64,000 nucleotides of DNA, from NCBI RefSeq assembly GCF_000235625.1, contig NZ_AGTR01000044.1:105226-169225 (forward strand), written 5' to 3'. This document shows positions 36,207 to 46,106 of this stretch, in pieces. Under the pieces are notes generated by a model. That model saw only the letters and a program-made list of their open reading frames with translations, did no database searches and was not told the origin of the DNA. Each line of letters starts with the position of its first letter. Within the stretch, counting starts at the first letter, position 1. Source of the stretch: Marinobacter manganoxydans MnI7-9. GTDB lineage: Bacteria > Pseudomonadota > Gammaproteobacteria > Pseudomonadales > Oleiphilaceae. Position numbers and translations under genes: made by a program.

Positions 36207-37895
36207 TCAGGGCAAATCGGTCACAGCCCCTTTCGAGGCAGAACTTACGGTTCGCGAATACTTCGCCAACGTGCCTCGGGTGAAACGGGGTGGTGGAGCC
36301 TGCCAGGCCTGCCGACGACGTTCCAGTTCCTGATCCGAGACATCCAGCTCAATCCGGTTACTGACGGCATCAATGGTAATGGTGTCGCCATCCTCGACCA
36401 GCGCAATCGGGCCGCCCTCGGCCGCTTCCGGTGTGATATGGCCAACCACGAAACCGTGGCTGCCTCCTGAGAACCGGCCATCGGTAATCAACGCGACATC
36501 GCTGCCCAGGCCCTTGCCCATGATCGCGGAGGTGGGGCTCAGCATCTCCCGCATGCCCGGTCCGCCTTTGGGGCCTTCGTAGCGGATGACCAGCACATCG
36601 CCGGCCACCACTGTGCCGTCGAGAATCCGCTCCTGGGCTTCTTCTTCCGAATGGAATACCCGGGCACGGCCGGTAAAATGCGTGCCTTCCTTGCCGGTGA
36701 TCTTCGCCACCGCTCCGGTTGGCGCCAGGTTCCCGAAAAGGATCCGCAGATGGCTATCCGCCTTGATCGGGTTGTCGAAGGCGTGAATGATGTCCTGCCC
36801 TTCCGGATAGGGGGCAACATCGGCCAGGTTCTCGGCCAGAGTCTGGCCGGTTACGGTCAGACAGTCGCCATGCAGCAGCCCGCGGTCCAGCAACATTTTC
36901 ATCAGCGGCTGGATACCGCCGATGGCCACCAGCTCCGACATCATGTAGTGGCCGCTCGGGCGCAGATCCGCCAGCACCGGCACCCGCTTGCCAATCTCGA
37001 CAAAGTCTTCCAGCTCCAGATCGACACCGACGGTGCTGGCCATGGCCAGCAGGTGCAGTACCGCATTGGTGGAACCGCCCAGGGCGATGACGACCGTAAT
37101 GGCGTTTTCGAAGGCTTTCCGGGTCATGATGTCGCTGGGCTTGATGTCTTTCTCCAGCAGGTTCAGCACCGCAGCACCGGCACCTCGACAATCCTCCGCC
37201 TTGGTCTCCGACACAGCGTTCTGGGCGGAGCTGCCCGGCAGGCTCATGCCCATGGCCTCGATGGCCGACGCCATGGTATTGGCGGTATACATGCCACCAC
37301 AGGACCCTGGCCCCGGAATCGCGGTTTCCTCTATCTGCTTCACCTCAATCAGATCCAGATCACCACGGGCGTGGGCACCCACGGCTTCAAACACGGAAAT
37401 AATATCGGTGTGGTTCTCGCCAGGCATGATGGTGCCGCCATACACGAACACAGATGGCCGATTCAGACGCGCCAGGCCCATCATGCAACCGGGCATGTTC
37501 TTGTCGCAGCCACCGATCGCCACCAGGCCATCGAACCCTTCGCAACCGGCCACGGTCTCGATGGAATCGGCGATCACCTCCCGGGACACCAGGGAATACT
37601 TCATGCCCTCGGTACCATTGGCAATGCCGTCCGATATGGTAATGGTATTAAAAATCAGTGACTTGCCGCCTGCCTCATCGGCTCCGGCAGCCGACTCCTC
37701 GGCCAGTTGGTTGATGTGCATGTTGCACGGCGTGAGGTTACTCCATGTGGACGCAATGCCGATCTGGGGCTTTTTGAAATCCTCATCGGTAAACCCGACG
37801 GCCCGAAGCATGGCACGGCTGGCGGATTTGCCAATGCCATCAACAACGGGGGCCGAATATTTCCGGCGCTTGTCCTGATTCTTGTCTTGCGTCAT
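36207..37895 (-). CDS. ilvD: Dihydroxy-acid dehydratase
   Basis: IlvD removes water from dihydroxy-isovalerate and dihydroxy-methylvalerate in branched-chain amino acid synthesis. The 562-residue protein has the iron-sulfur cysteines in [13 protein letters not shown] and [15 protein letters not shown], and the C-terminal [15 protein letters not shown] motif. AAGGAG precedes the ATG. It is the shorter IlvD type, with a [4Fe-4S] or [2Fe-2S] cluster not resolvable by eye. It converges with the upstream EAL protein. Confidence 0.97.
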   Translation of the reverse strand: MTQDKNQDKRRKYSAPVVDGIGKSASRAMLRAVGFTDEDFKKPQIGIASTWSNLTPCNMHINQLAEESAAGADEAGGKSLIFNTITISDGIANGTEGMKYSLVSREVIADSIETVAGCEGFDGLVAIGGCDKNMPGCMMGLARLNRPSVFVYGGTIMPGENHTDIISVFEAVGAHARGDLDLIEVKQIEETAIPGPGSCGGMYTANTMASAIEAMGMSLPGSSAQNAVSETKAEDCRGAGAAVLNLLEKDIKPSDIMTRKAFENAITVVIALGGSTNAVLHLLAMASTVGVDLELEDFVEIGKRVPVLADLRPSGHYMMSELVAIGGIQPLMKMLLDRGLLHGDCLTVTGQTLAENLADVAPYPEGQDIIHAFDNPIKADSHLRILFGNLAPTGAVAKITGKEGTHFTGRARVFHSEEEAQERILDGTVVAGDVLVIRYEGPKGGPGMREMLSPTSAIMGKGLGSDVALITDGRFSGGSHGFVVGHITPEAAEGGPIALVEDGDTITIDAVSNRIELDVSDQELERRRQAWQAPPPRFTRGTLAKYSRTVSSASKGAVTDLP

Positions 37896-38107
37896 GGGAG
37901 TCTCCTTATCAGGTGGCTTATTCGAACAGACTCTCAGAAACCATGGCTTTCGGCAACGGGCAGGCGAGCAAGCCTGTACGCGGGCGGGTGGAACGCTTGG
38001 CTTGGGGCAGTCTGCAGAAAGATGCAGTTTCGACTGACCTGCATCAATGGCAGTTCACAGCGGTGGTTTTAAAATTCGCGGACACACTGACGCCATGGAG
38101 GCATCTC

Positions 38108-40525
38108 ATGCCATTTCCCATTCAAACAGCAGCGGTGAATCACGCTGCTTCGGACTGCCCGGATTTCCGGCGCTGGTGCGATGGTTATGGCGTCATCCAG
38201 CACAGTGAAGCCACGCAACATCAGGTCAGCGTACTGGCAGAGCACCTGGTTGCTGCAGGCCACCAGCCCGATGCTGCCGCGGTCTATCGTAAACTCGCCG
38301 ACCTGGACAGGCTGACCAGTGCCGGTCTCTGGCTGGTAGTCCACATGACCTACGCCCGCCGGGTTGATGTCTCCGGCCAGCCGCTGGCGCCTCAGGACTT
38401 CAAGACCAATCCGGAAGGCCACACCGGCGGGGCACTGAACATGGTGCCGGCCTATGCCGGCTATCTGGCTCTGAACAATCTGACCGAACGCACACGGAGC
38501 TGGCTGATGGGCCAGGGGCACTGCGTGGCAGCCGTGGACGCCCTGAATGTCCTCACCGGAAACCTGCATCCGGAACAGGCGGAGCGTTACCGCGGGCCTG
38601 ACGGGCTGTCCACTCTGGTGGCCGATTTCTACAGTTACCGGCAGAAGCCGGACGGCACCATGGCTGCTCCCCTTGGCAGCCATGTCAATCCGCACACCGC
38701 CGGCGGCATTCTGGAAGGTGGTTACCTGGGTTTTGCCGAACTTCAATATGCCCACATGCCTCTGCCCGGCGAATCTCTGGTCGCCTTTCTTTCAGACGGC
38801 GCCGCCGAAGAGCAGCGCGGCAGCGACTGGATTCCTCGCTGGTGGCGCGCCGAGGATTGCGGAGCCATCATGCCGGTCATGATTGCCAACGGTCGGCGGA
38901 TCGAACAGCGCACGGAGCTGGGCACTCGCGAGGGTCTTGAGCGCTTCGAGGCGCACCTTGAGCACCGGGGCTTCGTGCCCTTCCGTTTTGACGGCCGGGA
39001 TCCCGCAGCCTTTGTCTGCGCGCTATACGAGATGGAGCAGGCCCTTACCACCAATGGCGAGGCCGCGCTACGCGGTGAAAGCAGCTACCCGGTTCGGGTG
39101 CCCTATGGCATAGCAGAAACCACCAAGGGTTACGGTTTCTATGGCGCCAGCAGCAATGCGGCCCACAACCTGCCGCTGCCTGGAAACCCGCGTATGGACG
39201 CTCGGGCCAGGGAGTTGTTTAACGAACATGCAGCCAGGTTGTGGGTGGCTCCGGACCAACTTCAGAGCTGTATCGCTCAACTGAACCAGCACGCTGGACA
39301 ATCACGCCCCCTGGAGCGGGATCATGCCCTCGCGACCCGCAATCCCCCGGACCCGATAATCCCCCGGCTTCCGGCCCGTCGGGAATGCACCTCGCCGATG
39401 AAGGCTGTGGATGATTTTTTCCGTGCGCTGGTGGCCCAGAACCCGGACCTCAGGGCCAGAGTGGGCAATCCGGACGAGCTGGCAAGCAATCGTCTTGGCG
39501 GAGTGCTGGATGATCTGAAGCACCGGGTGAACGATCCCGAGAACGATCAGGAGTCGGTGCACGGCAAGATCATCACGGCACTGAACGAAGAATCTGTGGT
39601 ATCGGCTTGTCTGGCCAATAAGGCCGGGCTAAATCTGGTCGCCAGCTATGAGGCCTTCTGCGTGAAAATGCTTGGCGCCATCCGCCAGGAGCTGATTTTT
39701 GCCCGGCACCAGAAAGAAATCGGGCGGCCTGCCCGCTGGCTCGGCTTGCCGGTTATTGCCACCTCCCACACCTGGGAAAATGGCAAGAACGAGCAGTCCC
39801 ATCAGGACACCACCTTCTGCGAAAGCATGCTCGCGGAGATGAACGACGTCTCCCGGGTGCTGTTTCCGGCCGACTACAACAGCACTCTGGCAACATTGCC
39901 ATCTGTATTCCGTGAAAGGGGCACGATCAGTTGCATGGTGATCCCGAAACGGGAACGCCCCTGCGTCTTCGACACCCGGGAAGCGGAACTGCTGGCGAGG
40001 CACGGGGCCCTGGTGGTGGATGAAGATACCTCGTCCGGTGAACCATTGCTGCTTATGGCCAATGGTGCCTACCAGTTATCCGAGGCCATACGAGCATGCG
40101 AACGCTTGCGGGAGACAGGCACACCCTTCCGGCTGGTCTATATTCAGGAACCCGGTAGATTCCGTCAGCCAAGGGACACAATGGAAGCCCAGGTGTGCCT
40201 GTCGGAGTTCGAAAGGGAGCGCCTGTTCCCCCACCGCATTCACCGGCGGGTTGCCCTCTCCCACATGCGCCCTGAAGTGTTCCGGGGCCATCTCTTCCCA
40301 CTGTTCCCGGAACCGTCACAGGCCCGGGTTTTGGGTTACATCAACCGCGGCGGCACCCTGAATGAGGCCGGCATGCTGTTCGCCAACGGTTGTTCCTGGG
40401 GCCATGCCCTGGCCGCCTGCGCCAGCGTTATGGACAAGCCACCGGGCGAGTGGCTTTCCAGTGCAGAACTGGCTGCTGTGGAAGGTCGCGGCGACCCGGC
40501 CGTGATTACACGGGGCCTGCCCTGA
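38108..40525 (+). CDS. Divergent phosphoketolase-like thiamine diphosphate enzyme
   Basis: I start it at the ATG at 38108, preceded by GGAGG; the longer open frame upstream lacks family sequence. The 805 residues follow the phosphoketolase layout: GHTGGALNMVPAYAGYLALN, SHVNPHTAGGILEGGYLGFA, a TPP motif reading SDGAAEE...N instead of GDG...N, and SHTWENGKNEQSHQDTTF. Standard phosphoketolases split xylulose-5-P or fructose-6-P into acetyl-P. This one is clearly divergent, and its substrate may differ. Its last 20 bases overlap the end of the convergent P-type ATPase gene. Confidence 0.75.
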   Translation: MPFPIQTAAVNHAASDCPDFRRWCDGYGVIQHSEATQHQVSVLAEHLVAAGHQPDAAAVYRKLADLDRLTSAGLWLVVHMTYARRVDVSGQPLAPQDFKTNPEGHTGGALNMVPAYAGYLALNNLTERTRSWLMGQGHCVAAVDALNVLTGNLHPEQAERYRGPDGLSTLVADFYSYRQKPDGTMAAPLGSHVNPHTAGGILEGGYLGFAELQYAHMPLPGESLVAFLSDGAAEEQRGSDWIPRWWRAEDCGAIMPVMIANGRRIEQRTELGTREGLERFEAHLEHRGFVPFRFDGRDPAAFVCALYEMEQALTTNGEAALRGESSYPVRVPYGIAETTKGYGFYGASSNAAHNLPLPGNPRMDARARELFNEHAARLWVAPDQLQSCIAQLNQHAGQSRPLERDHALATRNPPDPIIPRLPARRECTSPMKAVDDFFRALVAQNPDLRARVGNPDELASNRLGGVLDDLKHRVNDPENDQESVHGKIITALNEESVVSACLANKAGLNLVASYEAFCVKMLGAIRQELIFARHQKEIGRPARWLGLPVIATSHTWENGKNEQSHQDTTFCESMLAEMNDVSRVLFPADYNSTLATLPSVFRERGTISCMVIPKRERPCVFDTREAELLARHGALVVDEDTSSGEPLLLMANGAYQLSEAIRACERLRETGTPFRLVYIQEPGRFRQPRDTMEAQVCLSEFERERLFPHRIHRRVALSHMRPEVFRGHLFPLFPEPSQARVLGYINRGGTLNEAGMLFANGCSWGHALAACASVMDKPPGEWLSSAELAAVEGRGDPAVITRGLP

Positions 40526-43232
40526 GCAGGCGCTTTCTCAACGCTGTCTCGATTTCCAGAATCACCAGCACCAGCCCGCCAGCGACTGCTGCAAATCCCA
40601 ATGCCTCCAGACTGAGCGCTTGCGTGCCAAACGTCTGGTTAAACCAGGGCAAATAGGTAAACAACAACTGCAACGCGATCACCGTGGCAACTGCCAACAG
40701 CACGATCGGCGTGCCCAACACCCCACGCAGAGTGATCGACGCTGAGTCGAGATAGCGCACGGCAAACAGGTAAAAGACCTCCATAGCCACAAGCGTATTG
40801 ACCGCAAGAGTGCGGGCAATACTTTCATCTCCGTATTGGTGCATGGCCCAGTACCATGCGGCGAAGATACCTGAGAGGAAAAGCAGCGACACAAAAACGA
40901 CCCGCCAGACCACGAACCCCCGCAAAAGAGACTCGCCTCTGGGTCTGGGGGGGTGCTTCATAACCCCGGGCTCGGCCGGTTCGAAAGCAAGCGTCATGGC
41001 GAGGACTACAGAGCTGACCATGTTGACCCAAATAATCTGCAAGGCAGAGATGGGAAGAGTGAGCCCCAACAGCAGAGCGGTGACCAGACTGATGGACTCG
41101 CCGCCATTGACCGGGAGCAGGAAGGCAATGCCTTTTTTAAGGTTTGTGTAGACCGTTCTGCCCTCACGTACGGCTGCGGCAATACTGGCAAAATTGTCAT
41201 CCAGCAACACGACTGAAGACGCTTCCCGAGCTGCCTCCGAGCCTTTCACCCCCATGGCGATCCCGACATCTGCCCGCTTCAGTGCCGGGGCATCATTCAC
41301 CCCGTCACCGGTCATGGCCACAACCCCGTGTAGGGCCTGAAGAGCGGTCACCAGCCTCAACTTATGTTCCGGGCTGGTCCGGGCAAAGACATCCACTTCG
41401 CCAACGAGATCGCGAAGCTGGTCATCATCCAGCTGGTCCAGTTCCTTGCCAGTCAGCACCCGCTCGGTATTTTCAAGGCCCAGCTTGCGCGCAATAGCGC
41501 CTGCCGTTATCCCGTGATCACCGGTAATCATCTTGACCCGAATTCCGGCATCGTGGCACTCCGCAATCGCGCGAATGGCCTCCTGCCGGGGCGGATCCAG
41601 CAGCCCGACCAATCCGAGCAGCTCGGCACCCTGCTCAAGATCCTCAATGGCCAGTTCACCGATGCCTCGCTCTGCCGGTTTCCGGGCCAGGGCCAGCACT
41701 CTGAGACCATCCGATGCCATTTCTGTGATGACCTGCTCCCAGAATTCCCGGCGGAGTTCCCCGCCTTCCCCGGACTCGACAACCTCGCTGGAGCACATAT
41801 CCAGGATCCGCTCCGGCGCGCCTTTCAGGTAGATCACGCTATGTCCGTGGTGATCATGGTTGAGCGTGGCCATGAAGCGATTTTCAGTATCAAACGGAAT
41901 TTCGTCTTTCCGGGGCCAGTCAGCGGCACTGTTTTCAACGTCAAACCGGGCTTTTCGGGCGAACACCGAAAGCGCGGCCTCCATGGGATCGCCAGTAATC
42001 CTGACTGTGCCGGAATCATGGTGGACGTGGGCGTCGTTACAAAGGGCCGCCGCCCGGGCAAGTTCGTCAAGCAGGGCAGAGTCCGGCGGATGCCCCTGTT
42101 CGGAGTTCACCGAACCATCAAAATCGTAACCTTCGCCGGTCACTTCCAGCCGGACACCAGATAATACCGCCCGGGTTACCATCATTTCGTTTCGGGTGAG
42201 GGTTCCGGTTTTATCCGAACAGATCACCGACACCGCGCCCAGGGTTTCTATAACCGGCATTCGACGAACCACTGCCTGACGACGAGCCATCTGGCGCACA
42301 CCAATTGCCAGGGTAATGGTGAGAATCGCCGGCAGCCCTTCGGGGATAGCCGCCACAATCAGACCCACTACGGCCATGAATAGCTCGCGAAATGGCAAGC
42401 CGCTGAATACATACCCGCCGCCAAGAATCGCAATGCCGGCGATAATAACGACAATGGAAAGGATTCGAGCGAACCTGTCCATCTGTTCCAGCAAGGGGGT
42501 TTTCAGGGTTGTGGTCTGGGCAAGCAGACCGGAAATGCGGCCAATCTCGGTATTGGCGCCTGAGCGGACCACCACGCCTCGACCAGTGCCGGTTGCAACC
42601 ATGGTGCCGGAGAATGCCATTCCGGACTGGTCACCCAAGGGGGCGTCTGCAGTGACCGCCTCTGTCGATTTTTCAACAGCCTCGGACTCACCCGTTAGAA
42701 TGGCCTCATCGATTTTCAAATTATGGGATTTCTCCAGACGAAGATCAGCGGGCACCCGGTCGCCTGGTTCCAACAGCACCGTATCACCCGGAACCAAATT
42801 CGAAGCGTCTATCTGATGCTGGCCATCGGAACGCACCACCCGTGCTTTGGGTGCAAGCATGTGGCGAATGGCAGACAGGGCCTGCTCGGCCTTTCCTTCC
42901 TGGATAAAGCCCACCAGGGTCTGGATAACAACGACGGCAAGAATAACGCCTGCATCCACCCAATGGCCCAAGCTGGCCGTAATGACTGCGGCGGCTGCCA
43001 ACACGTAAATCAGAAAATTTTTGAGTTGCCGGCCCAGCCGCGCCCAAGCCCCCCCTACACGAGCCTCGGGAAGCGCATTGGGGCCGTGGTTGGCCATGCG
43101 ATGGCGAACCTCATCATCAGACAGAGGTGCCTCTGCCTTCAGCTTCTGCCGGGCATCAGCAGGCTGAAGTACATGCCACTCAAGCTCCCCCTGCTCGCGC
43201 TCGCCGCTGTCCAGTTCCACAGATTCAGACAT
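40506..43232 (-). CDS. P2-type cation-transporting ATPase
   Basis: This 908-residue pump has an N-terminal cation-ATPase domain, an actuator motif ILTGESEAVEK, the phosphorylation site CSDKTGTLTRNE with Asp340, a nucleotide-binding domain, the hinge MTGDGVNDAPALK and about ten membrane helices. The membrane motif AIPEGLPA is typical of Ca2+/Na+/Mg2+ P2 ATPases. The ion cannot be decided by eye; Ca2+ efflux is the most common guess. It is downstream of phoD, separated by a weak hairpin. Confidence 0.93.
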   Translation of the reverse strand: MSESVELDSGEREQGELEWHVLQPADARQKLKAEAPLSDDEVRHRMANHGPNALPEARVGGAWARLGRQLKNFLIYVLAAAAVITASLGHWVDAGVILAVVVIQTLVGFIQEGKAEQALSAIRHMLAPKARVVRSDGQHQIDASNLVPGDTVLLEPGDRVPADLRLEKSHNLKIDEAILTGESEAVEKSTEAVTADAPLGDQSGMAFSGTMVATGTGRGVVVRSGANTEIGRISGLLAQTTTLKTPLLEQMDRFARILSIVVIIAGIAILGGGYVFSGLPFRELFMAVVGLIVAAIPEGLPAILTITLAIGVRQMARRQAVVRRMPVIETLGAVSVICSDKTGTLTRNEMMVTRAVLSGVRLEVTGEGYDFDGSVNSEQGHPPDSALLDELARAAALCNDAHVHHDSGTVRITGDPMEAALSVFARKARFDVENSAADWPRKDEIPFDTENRFMATLNHDHHGHSVIYLKGAPERILDMCSSEVVESGEGGELRREFWEQVITEMASDGLRVLALARKPAERGIGELAIEDLEQGAELLGLVGLLDPPRQEAIRAIAECHDAGIRVKMITGDHGITAGAIARKLGLENTERVLTGKELDQLDDDQLRDLVGEVDVFARTSPEHKLRLVTALQALHGVVAMTGDGVNDAPALKRADVGIAMGVKGSEAAREASSVVLLDDNFASIAAAVREGRTVYTNLKKGIAFLLPVNGGESISLVTALLLGLTLPISALQIIWVNMVSSVVLAMTLAFEPAEPGVMKHPPRPRGESLLRGFVVWRVVFVSLLFLSGIFAAWYWAMHQYGDESIARTLAVNTLVAMEVFYLFAVRYLDSASITLRGVLGTPIVLLAVATVIALQLLFTYLPWFNQTFGTQALSLEALGFAAVAGGLVLVILEIETALRKRLLRAGPV

Positions 43233-43271
43233 ATCCTCAGAGCTCCCTGTCGTTACAACATCACCATTAAA

Positions 43272-43290
43272 CCCCGGAATGTACCCGGGG
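43272..43290 (-). terminator. Weak hairpin between phoD and the ATPase gene
   Basis: CCCCGG/CCGGGG form a 6-bp stem with a 7-base loop. On the minus strand TTTAATGG follows. It could attenuate read-through from phoD, but the T-run is short. Confidence 0.4.
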
Positions 43291-43340
43291 TGGCTTGCGC
43301 TGCATCAAGGACAGGATAGCTAACGGGGAAGTCTGGCGCC

Positions 43341-45083
43341 CTATCCGGCGGTGACGTTTTCTACGGTACGGTTGCCCTGACCCGGCAATACCCGACGGGA
43401 AGCACTTCGCGCCGCATCAACCTGATACTCCCGTGACTTGATAGTGTCCACGAAATGCCAGTCGGCACGGGCTTCTTCCGGAGTGAAAGTTACTACCATG
43501 TAGCCTCGCTGATTCACATTCAGGTAATCCAGATCATCTACCAGAAGACCAATGGCCTGTTCCGCCCCCTGAATCATCTCATCCGGAATGCCCAGATACT
43601 CCTCCAGGCCGGGTGACGTGACCGCGGAAGTGGCGAATTCCACGCCAGCCTGGTCACCGTTGATGTCTTTGAGATTATTGGCCCAGGCGTTATGGGTATC
43701 CCCCGCCAGCACCACCAGATTCTTGTTCAGCGCCTTGGCGGTACCCAGAACCACTTCCCGTTCGTATTGGTAACCATCCCAGGCATCCAGATTGTAAGGC
43801 GCGACGGTATTGATCCGTGCCAGCTCCTCTTGAGTCAGAGAAGGGTCACCCGCAAGAGCGCGGCCTTTGAGCTGAGCCAGTTCCGCGAGTTTTTCCGGAA
43901 GGCCTTCAAACTGTTCCGTGGCGATACCCACCAGAAGCTCTGCCGGCAAATTCATCCGGCCCATCAATACCTGCTGTCCCAACACCTGCCATGTTGCGGT
44001 GGAGAAGTTCAGGGAAGACTGCAGCCAGAGCAGCTGCTCCGCGCCCAGTAGGGTGCGGTTCTGACTGCCAACATCCGCAGTAAAGCGGGCGGCATCCAGT
44101 CCCTCTCCCGTGAAGTAGTCCATGTAGTCCAGTTGCTGGTCGCGCCCAATAATGCGGGTATCCAGCATGTGCAGGTCCACCAGATTTCCGAACCGGAAAG
44201 TCCGGAAAATCGCTTCGTCGCTGCCCTCGATCACGGGACGGATCGGCATCCACTCGAAATAGGCCTTGAGGGCATTGAGCTTGCGCTCGGTGAAATCGCC
44301 TTCTCCGTCATTATGGTTTTCGGCGCCCTCTTCCCAGGTGTCGTTGGCCACCTCATGGTCGTCCCAGACAACAATGAACGGCACTCTGGCATGCAGGGAC
44401 TGGAGATCCGGGTCTGCCCGGTACGCAGCGTACCGCCTGCGGTAATCCACCAGTTCGATCAGCTCAAGGTTGTTGTCCTCAGAAAAGGTCCTCCCCAGCG
44501 CCTGGGCATCCTGTGCCGCATAACTGCTGCTGTCGGAACTGTATTCGTAGATGTAGTCGCCCAGATGGACCACGGCATCCAGGTCATTCTGTTTACTGAT
44601 TTCCCCGTAGACGTTGAAATAGCCGGCCGGATAATTCGCGCAGGAGACCACGGCCAGGCGCACTGAGTCGATACTGCCTTCCGGTAAGGTCCGGGTTACG
44701 CCCACCGGTGACTGCCGATCGGTCGTCTGAAAGCGATAATAGTAGCTCTGCCCCGGTGCCAGGCCGCGGACATCCACCTTGACGGTGAAGTCATGGGCCT
44801 CAGTGGCCTCTGCCGTGCCGGAGTGCACAAGGTTCTCGAAACCCTCATCCGTCGACACCTCCCAGGCGACACCGACGGGTGCCGAACCGGTCGCCGGTGC
44901 AGCCCTGGTCCAGAGCATGACACCATCGGCAAGCGGGTCGCCGCTGGCCACTCCATGGGTAAAGCTGATTGTTCGCTTGTCGGAGCTGTCCAGTACACAG
45001 CCTGCGAGGCCGGTCGAAATCACCACGGCGCCCATACCCATGGCTGATGCCTTCAGAAAATCCCGTCGTGTCAGTCGTTTCAT
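43341..45083 (-). CDS. phoD: PhoD-type alkaline phosphatase, Tat-exported
   Basis: This 580-residue phosphodiesterase/phosphatase has a twin-arginine signal RRDFLK at residues 6-11. A lipobox LAGC ends at Cys29, so it may be a Tat-exported lipoprotein. The N-terminal domain begins FTHGVASGDPLADGVMLWTR. The metallophosphatase core has HLGDYIYEY, WDDHEVANDTW and LAGDTHNAWANN metal ligands. It releases phosphate from organic phosphate esters and diesters outside the inner membrane. A candidate tandem Pho box lies about 104-142 bases upstream. Confidence 0.95.
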   Translation of the reverse strand: MKRLTRRDFLKASAMGMGAVVISTGLAGCVLDSSDKRTISFTHGVASGDPLADGVMLWTRAAPATGSAPVGVAWEVSTDEGFENLVHSGTAEATEAHDFTVKVDVRGLAPGQSYYYRFQTTDRQSPVGVTRTLPEGSIDSVRLAVVSCANYPAGYFNVYGEISKQNDLDAVVHLGDYIYEYSSDSSSYAAQDAQALGRTFSEDNNLELIELVDYRRRYAAYRADPDLQSLHARVPFIVVWDDHEVANDTWEEGAENHNDGEGDFTERKLNALKAYFEWMPIRPVIEGSDEAIFRTFRFGNLVDLHMLDTRIIGRDQQLDYMDYFTGEGLDAARFTADVGSQNRTLLGAEQLLWLQSSLNFSTATWQVLGQQVLMGRMNLPAELLVGIATEQFEGLPEKLAELAQLKGRALAGDPSLTQEELARINTVAPYNLDAWDGYQYEREVVLGTAKALNKNLVVLAGDTHNAWANNLKDINGDQAGVEFATSAVTSPGLEEYLGIPDEMIQGAEQAIGLLVDDLDYLNVNQRGYMVVTFTPEEARADWHFVDTIKSREYQVDAARSASRRVLPGQGNRTVENVTAG

Positions 45084-45186
45084 TGTTATATCTTCCCCTG
45101 CATTCGTCCCTTGTAGTCTCGACGTTCTGCACCTTTCGCCGTTTCTACTCCAAATGAAGAAGCTAATCGGGCTTGGTTAAGAACGC

Positions 45187-45225
45187 ATTGCCAATTTGCG
45201 ACAGGGGGATGGCAAATCACGACAA
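45187..45225 (-). promoter_or_regulatory. Candidate tandem Pho box upstream of phoD
   Basis: On the minus strand two related 18-mers lie 21 bases apart: TTGTCGT-GATT-TGCCATC and CTGTCGC-AAAT-TGGCAAT. Each has the 7-4-7 layout. The first half-site of each pair matches CTGTCAT well, while the second halves are poor. The gene encodes a PhoD phosphatase, a typical PhoB target. Confidence 0.45.
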
Positions 45226-45249
45226 GTCTTTTGCAAGAACCAGAAACCA

Positions 45250-45280
45250 TAAAAAAAGGGAGCCAGTGGCTCCCCTTTTG
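45250..45280 (-). terminator. Intrinsic terminator of the Yip1 gene
   Basis: GGGAGCC/GGCTCCC form a 7-bp stem with an AGT loop. On the minus strand a run of seven Ts follows. It lies 20 bases after the Yip1 gene stop. Confidence 0.88.
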
Positions 45281-45299
45281 CGGTCCGTTTAAACCCGGT

Positions 45300-45911
45300 C
45301 TATCCGCTGATAAATACCGGACCAACTCCGAAGTTCCAGAGAATGACGGAACCCACGCGAGTGGATACCAGGATCACCAGGGCGACGGTCAGCAACGCTC
45401 CGGCGTACATTACCGCCCGCTCCTTTTCGATGCCCATGACAATCGGCAGCCCGTCATACATGAGATAGGCGCCATAGCAGGCGGCGGCCAGGAAGACGAT
45501 GGCGTTGAACCAGGGCACTGGATACAGCAGGGCAAATCCTGCGAGGAACAGAGGAGTGCAGGAGTAGGCTGCCAGGGCAATACCGTTCGAGGGTACGTGT
45601 TCTTCCTTGGCGCCGTAGGTTCTTGCCATCCAGTTGATGGCATAACCCAGCGCAAAAACGCCGACCAGCATTGCCAGATAGGTCAACACGCTGAGCTGCA
45701 TTGCACTGATCTCGGTTAACTTGATCAGCCGCTCATTGCCAACCGTCCAGCCGAAATAGGCAGTCGATATATAGGCACAAATGGGAGCTATCGCCGCCAG
45801 AATCAGAACATAGGCAACATAGACCCGGCGCGGAGTTTCATGTTCTTTTCGTATGGAAGCCCACTCTTCATCAGGATGGGTAAAGAGACCGAACGCATGT
45901 GACAGGAGCAT
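45300..45911 (-). CDS. Yip1 domain membrane protein
   Basis: From the ATG at 45911 (GGGGG ribosome site) this is a 203-residue protein with five membrane helices. The N-terminal FGLFTHPDEEWASIR is a hallmark of bacterial Yip1-domain proteins. The upstream extension of the frame lacks family sequence. The role in bacteria is unknown; related proteins sit in the inner membrane. Confidence 0.85.
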   Translation of the reverse strand: MLLSHAFGLFTHPDEEWASIRKEHETPRRVYVAYVLILAAIAPICAYISTAYFGWTVGNERLIKLTEISAMQLSVLTYLAMLVGVFALGYAINWMARTYGAKEEHVPSNGIALAAYSCTPLFLAGFALLYPVPWFNAIVFLAAACYGAYLMYDGLPIVMGIEKERAVMYAGALLTVALVILVSTRVGSVILWNFGVGPVFISG

Positions 45912-46078
45912 GGATGACCCCCTCTCTCTTCTATTGTTGGTATTTATACGTACGGAACGCGGTAACCGGCAGATCAGACGCTGTTCCTTAATCTTAACTA
46001 TAGTCAAGAACAGCGATTGCGAAAGCAAAATGACGCAGGATGATCGGGCAAGTTTTTTTTCAGCCTTGGCTGGAGGCG

Positions 46079-46100
46079 GCGGCCGGCGATTGCCGGCCGC
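46079..46100. other. Strong GC hairpin after the GST gene
   Basis: GCGGCCGGC/GCCGGCCGC form a perfect 9-bp stem with a GATT loop, six bases after the GST stop. On the minus strand no T-run follows. An A8 tract lies about 20 bases further on, after a small CAGCC/GGCTG hairpin. It may stop transcription or protect the 3' end. Confidence 0.55.
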
Positions 46101-46106
46101 GCGGAG

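Noticed and set aside
36651-37661. Antisense frame opposite ilvD
   Set aside because: ilvD is complete with all cluster cysteines; this frame has no motif.
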